A stretch of 8,988 bases of DNA. Origin: DATKZH01 sp964475955 (GTDB taxonomy: Bacteria; Planctomycetota; Planctomycetia; Pirellulales; Thermoguttaceae). Under the pieces are notes generated by a model, which was not told the origin of the DNA, made no database searches, and saw only the letters and a list, made by a program, of their open reading frames with translations. Shown here piece by piece: positions 6,477 through 8,988 of the stretch (positions within the stretch are counted from its first letter, which is position 1; each line of letters starts with the position of its first letter). The position numbers and the translations under genes were made by a program. Where the stretch lies: NCBI GenBank assembly GCA_964475955.1, contig CAYYZY010000270.1:1-8988 (forward strand). The letters run 5' to 3'.

Positions 6477-6602
6477 ACCCAGGAAGAACGGTGCGACGGT
6501 CATCGCTGCCGTTCCATGGGGCGGGACGAACGCGGCGGGAACTCGGCCCAAGATCCCTGAAAACCTTGGGGCACAGACAAACGAACTCACTGTACTTCTA
6601 TC

Positions 6603-6632
6603 ACTATACCAACTTCTCCCGGCCTCACGCAA
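6603..6632 (-). promoter_or_regulatory. Extended -10 promoter reading towards the lipoprotein gene
   Basis: On the minus strand TATAGT (6603-6608) is preceded by TG and one base, the extended -10 form. A weak -35 box, TTGCGT (6627-6632), lies 18 bases further up. Transcription would begin near 6596. It stands between the damaged end of the IS element and the lipoprotein gene, so it probably belongs to the host operon rather than the IS. Confidence 0.45.
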
Positions 6633-6673
6633 CCATTTTGATCGGCCGTGAACGGGAATTCGTGGGGGTTTGT

Positions 6674-6758
6674 CGCCTAGGCGGGGCGATTACGAATCTG
6701 GGCGATTTGTTGTGAAGCAGGGAAGGCGACTCGTCGATTCTGCCGGAGGGCTTCCGGC
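6674..6758. repeat. Short palindrome, direct repeat and hairpin at the left edge of the IS remnant
   Basis: Three small structures lie here: the perfect palindrome CGCCTAGGCG (6674-6683), the direct repeat GGGCGATT (6684-6691 and 6700-6707), and the hairpin GCCGGA (6742-6747) with TCCGGC (6753-6758). They may mark the junction where IS DNA gives way to host DNA. I could not identify an IS21 terminal inverted repeat or a target duplication, so this is only a guess. Confidence 0.3.
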
Positions 6759-7484
6759 GAGCGGGTCGCAGAAGGTGAACAACGCCGGACAAGAACGGGG
6801 CTTGGCTCCCCATTCTCGACTGTTGGTCACCATGGCGGTAGACCGCTTGGGACCGCGGCTATCGACCACCTTGTACAGCAGGCTGGCCGCCTGGCCGCAC
6901 TCGGCCCGCTCGATCCGATCGAACCCGAACTCGTCAATGGCCAACAGATCGAAGTGGCTGTAGTACCGCAGACGTTGGGGGAGGCTGTGATCGGCCAGGG
7001 AGGCGGTCAGGTCCCGCAGCAGCTCGGCACTGGTGGTGTATCGGACGCGGTAACCGTGGACACACGCGGCCCTTCCCACCGATTGGACGATCCGGCTCTT
7101 GCCGACGCCGCTCTGGCCGGCGATGACGAGGTTATCCCCGCGGCGAATGAACTCTCCGGTGGCCAGGGTCTCGATCTGCAAGCGGTCGATCGACCGGGAG
7201 TTAAAGGCCCAGTCGAAGCCTTCCAGCGAAGTCGGTTCGCGAAAGCGGGCTTCCCGAATCCTGCGGTCGATCGCCCGTTGTTGGCGGAGGTCGGCCTGGG
7301 GACCGAGCACGTGCGACAGCAGCTCCAGAGGGCCCCACCGCTGCCTCTCGGCCTCGGCCAAGGCCGCGTCCAGTTCGTCCGAGGAGATGGGGATTCGCAA
7401 CGTCTGAAAGTATTCGAGGATCCGTCCACGGAGATCATGGCTGGGGCTGGCTGGGATCGGGGGGTTCCGGCGGCGGCTGGTCAT
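6690..7484 (-). pseudogene. istB: IstB transposition helper ATPase, C-terminus replaced
   Basis: IstB is the AAA+ ATPase that assembles on target DNA and activates the IstA transposase. From the ATG at 7484 the frame gives 264 residues. Walker A is GQSGVGKS (123-130) and Walker B is LLAIDEFG (180-187) with D184-E185. The family stretch continues through LLYKVVDSRGPKRSTAMVTN (202-221). After N221 (codon 6822-6824) the expected ending with 'GDPPL...LLDR...KGKSYR' is missing in all three frames. Instead about 43 unrelated residues, rich in Pro, Ser and Cys, run to a TAA at 6690. I infer a deletion or rearrangement that removed the C-terminal part and the IS end. The gene overlaps istA by 50 bases and has no clear ribosome binding site, which fits translational coupling. 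The ATP-binding core is intact, but function is doubtful. Confidence 0.8.
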
Positions 7485-8202
7485 CGTCGGGCGGTTCCGG
7501 GGGATAGAGGTAGAGTTGTTCGTAGTCGGCGGTCGGACGGGGCGGGACCGGCCGGTCGTCGAGGATCTCACGCAGGTGCTGCTGCTGTTGGTCGCCCAGC
7601 GTTTCCAGCGGCGTCTTGGGCTGGGCTTGGGCCGCCAGGATGCGTTCGACCGACCGCAGGGAAAACGCCCCGAAGCGAGCCGCCCGCTCCAAGGCGTCCG
7701 CCAGGTCTTGCTTGCGGTAGGTCTCCAACAGGGCCAGCACGCGCTGGGCCTGATCCTTGCCCAGGCGATGGGTTTTCAACAGCCCTTCCAGGAAGCGGCC
7801 GGCCGCAGGCCCCAACTCCGCGAAGCACTGGCGCAAGTAGGCCTCCCGCCGCTTGGAGTCCTCCCGAGGCCGGTGATCGGGCGACTGGCTGCGATGGCCC
7901 GTCGTGCTGCGCGGCAAGAGCGGATGTCGGGCGAGCACCTCCAGGTCTTGGTCGTAGACGATCACTTCGTCTTCGGTAATCCGCAGGGGCAAGATCTGGC
8001 CCAGGCATCGCCAGGGGACCGAATAGAAGTTCTGCCGGTAGGCGACCATCCCTTCGGCGTTGACCGTGCGGTAGACCACCTCCGCCGTGTCGTAAGGCTT
8101 GTCGGGAAGCGGGATCAGGTAGGGCCGCTCTTCGGCGTGCAGGTCGATCGGCCGACGCCTGGTCTCGCGATGGACGCGGACGTCGGCCACCTCCGCCAAC
8201 CA
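7435..8202 (-). pseudogene. istA: IstA transposase, part after the in-frame amber codon
   Basis: About 255 residues in the same frame as the upstream piece, separated from it by one TAG (8203-8205). The join reads ...NEVTA-stop-WLAEVADVR, where relatives of this family have two tryptophans, so one TGG most likely became TAG. This part holds the beta-barrel and C-terminal regions that follow the catalytic core, including AYRQNFYSVPWRCLGQILPLR in two adjoining blocks, then a helical section and an acidic proline-rich tail (YPPEPPDDDQPPPEPP). A TTG at 8199 could in principle start it, but I see no ribosome binding site there and do not think it is a separate gene. The TGA at 7435 lies inside the istB frame. 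Confidence 0.8.
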
Positions 8203-8988
8203 CTAGGCCGTCACTTCATTGAGATGGTCCAGCGAGCGGAACTCCCGCCCGTTCAACAGGCTGGTTTCTACATAGTGGAACGGCTTCTCCACTTTCCCCT
8301 TCGTCTGAGGCCGCCGGCGCCTGCATGCCCATACCTTGTATCCGTAGTACGTGGCGAAAGCCAGGAAGCGCGTGTTGTAGATCGGCTCGTCGCCTTCGTA
8401 ACGGGCCACAACCACCTTCATGTTGTCGTAGAGGCAGGTGGCGGCCGCACCACCAAGGTGCTGGAAGGCCCGCACGTGCTCGCGGATCGTGGTCTCGAAA
8501 TCCTGCGACTCGACGAAACGCAGGTACTGCCGCCGCGAGTAGCCCAGGACGTAGCTGAACAAGTTCACGCGCCGCCGGCCTTCCTCGCTGAAGTCGATCT
8601 CGTAGGTGGCGTAGTCCATTTGGGCCTGCTGCCCCTTCCCGCTCTCGAACCGCACGACCGGCTGTCGCCGCGGCTGCGGCCGAAGCCTGCGCACCAGGTC
8701 CTTGACGATCGTGTATCCGCCCGGAAACCCCCGGCCACGCAACTCCTCGTGAATCCGCATCGCCGTGATCGAAGGCCACCGCGCCAGGAGATCCTGGATG
8801 AACGGGATATGCCCGTCCAGGATGCTGCCGCGCGATGCCGGCGGCGTCGGCAGATCGGGATGCGTCCTCCCTTCCGCCCTTCCCTTCTGCTGGTCCAGAA
8901 TGATCCGCTTCACCCGGTAGCGCGAGATCCGCAGCTCCTCGGCAATCCTCCGCATGGGCGTTTGCTCTTGCCAACGCCGGATTACTTC
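8203..8988 (-). pseudogene. istA: IstA transposase, DNA-binding and catalytic part (5' partial, ends at amber)
   Basis: The frame is open to the right edge of the window, so the true start is outside. A helix-turn-helix lies at the beginning (IRRWQEQTPMRRIAEEL followed by RISRYRVKRII), as expected for IS21 transposases. Counting from the ATG at 8955, the DDE residues are D114 in QMDYATYEID, D177 in CLYDNMKVVV and E223 in TKGKVEKPF, all present. The TAG at 8203-8205 ends translation after VTA, just past the catalytic core. The shortened protein would keep DNA binding and the catalytic triad but lose the C-terminal half. UAG is used as the normal stop of two other genes in this window, so reassignment of the codon is unlikely. 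The product cuts and joins IS ends together with IstB when intact. Confidence 0.88.

Larger units (their letters stand above)
6307..6598 (-). promoter_or_regulatory. Probable long leader of the lipoprotein-DUF1559 operon with several hairpins
   Basis: About 290 bases between a candidate promoter (6603-6632) and the lipoprotein ATG hold no supportable gene. They contain GTAGTGAC (6361-6368) paired with GTCACTAC (6421-6428), which encloses or competes with the smaller stems CCGCAT/ATGCGG (6368-6381) and GACCCG/CGGGTC (6406-6423). There is also a 17-base palindrome at 6460-6476 and a CCCAAG/CTTGGG pair (6547-6552, 6565-6570). The part at 6361-6428 may be a dispersed repeat. No known riboswitch core is recognised. 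Confidence 0.4.
6820..8988 (-). mobile_element. Decayed IS21-family insertion sequence, cut by the window edge
   Basis: The order istA then istB on one strand, with a short overlap between the two frames, is the IS21 hallmark. The 5' end of istA and the right terminal repeat lie beyond the window. The left limit is set where IstB stops resembling its family, near 6820. With an amber codon inside istA and the altered istB end, this copy probably cannot transpose by itself, although an intact copy elsewhere in the genome might act on its ends if they remain. Confidence 0.85.

Noticed and set aside
6954..7979. Plus-strand open frame of 341 codons over istA and istB
   Set aside because: It lies opposite clear transposition genes with intact Walker and family motifs.
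8203..8205. Reassigned UAG codon or a designed split of the transposase into two genes
   Set aside because: TAG serves as the normal stop of the genes ending at 1583 and 4718, and the downstream half lacks a ribosome binding site.
1..8988. Defence system, toxin-antitoxin pair or biosynthetic cluster
   Set aside because: No nuclease, helicase, toxin or synthase signature appears outside the IS21 genes.

Overview
The window reads as chromosomal DNA from a planctomycete, probably of the Pirellulales or a relative. The reasons are high GC, a type IV pilin-like DUF1559 protein paired with a small carboxypeptidase-regulatory-like lipoprotein, secreted sialidase-like and glycoside-hydrolase-like proteins, an IS21 element of the type common in that phylum, and short GC-rich hairpin repeats between genes. 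No 16S or marker gene is present, so this is inference from gene content.

Layout, left to right. 1-107: three small hairpins, two of them of an interspersed-repeat type. 108-1043 (-): a GNAT acetyltransferase fused to two CBS domains, with a good promoter at 1133-1161. 1264-1571 (+): a small unrecognised protein with a strong ribosome binding site, apparently frameshifted in a G7 tract. 1583-2683 (-): a secreted sialidase-like beta-propeller protein. 2835-4268 (-): a secreted glycoside-hydrolase-like protein whose frame is broken twice. 4269-4717: non-coding, with a 10-bp inverted repeat and a 15-bp perfect hairpin. 4718-5788 (-): the DUF1559 protein. 5833-6306 (-): the lipoprotein. 6307-6690: a probable long leader with several hairpins and an extended -10 promoter. 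6690-8988 (-): a decayed IS21-family insertion sequence that runs off the right edge, with a 3'-altered istB and an istA interrupted by an in-frame amber codon.

The two secreted carbohydrate-type proteins are transcribed in the same direction. They share a duplicated 5' segment (leader plus signal peptide) although their mature parts look unrelated, so they probably form a small exported glycan-handling locus built by reuse of one expression and secretion cassette. The lipoprotein and the DUF1559 protein form a second same-strand pair.

The most striking general feature is damage: two frameshifts in the hydrolase gene, one in the small plus-strand gene, a Trp-to-amber change in istA, and loss of the family C-terminus in istB. 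Two of the three frameshifts sit in G runs, so assembly error and real gene decay must be told apart. I found no convincing undescribed multi-gene system here.
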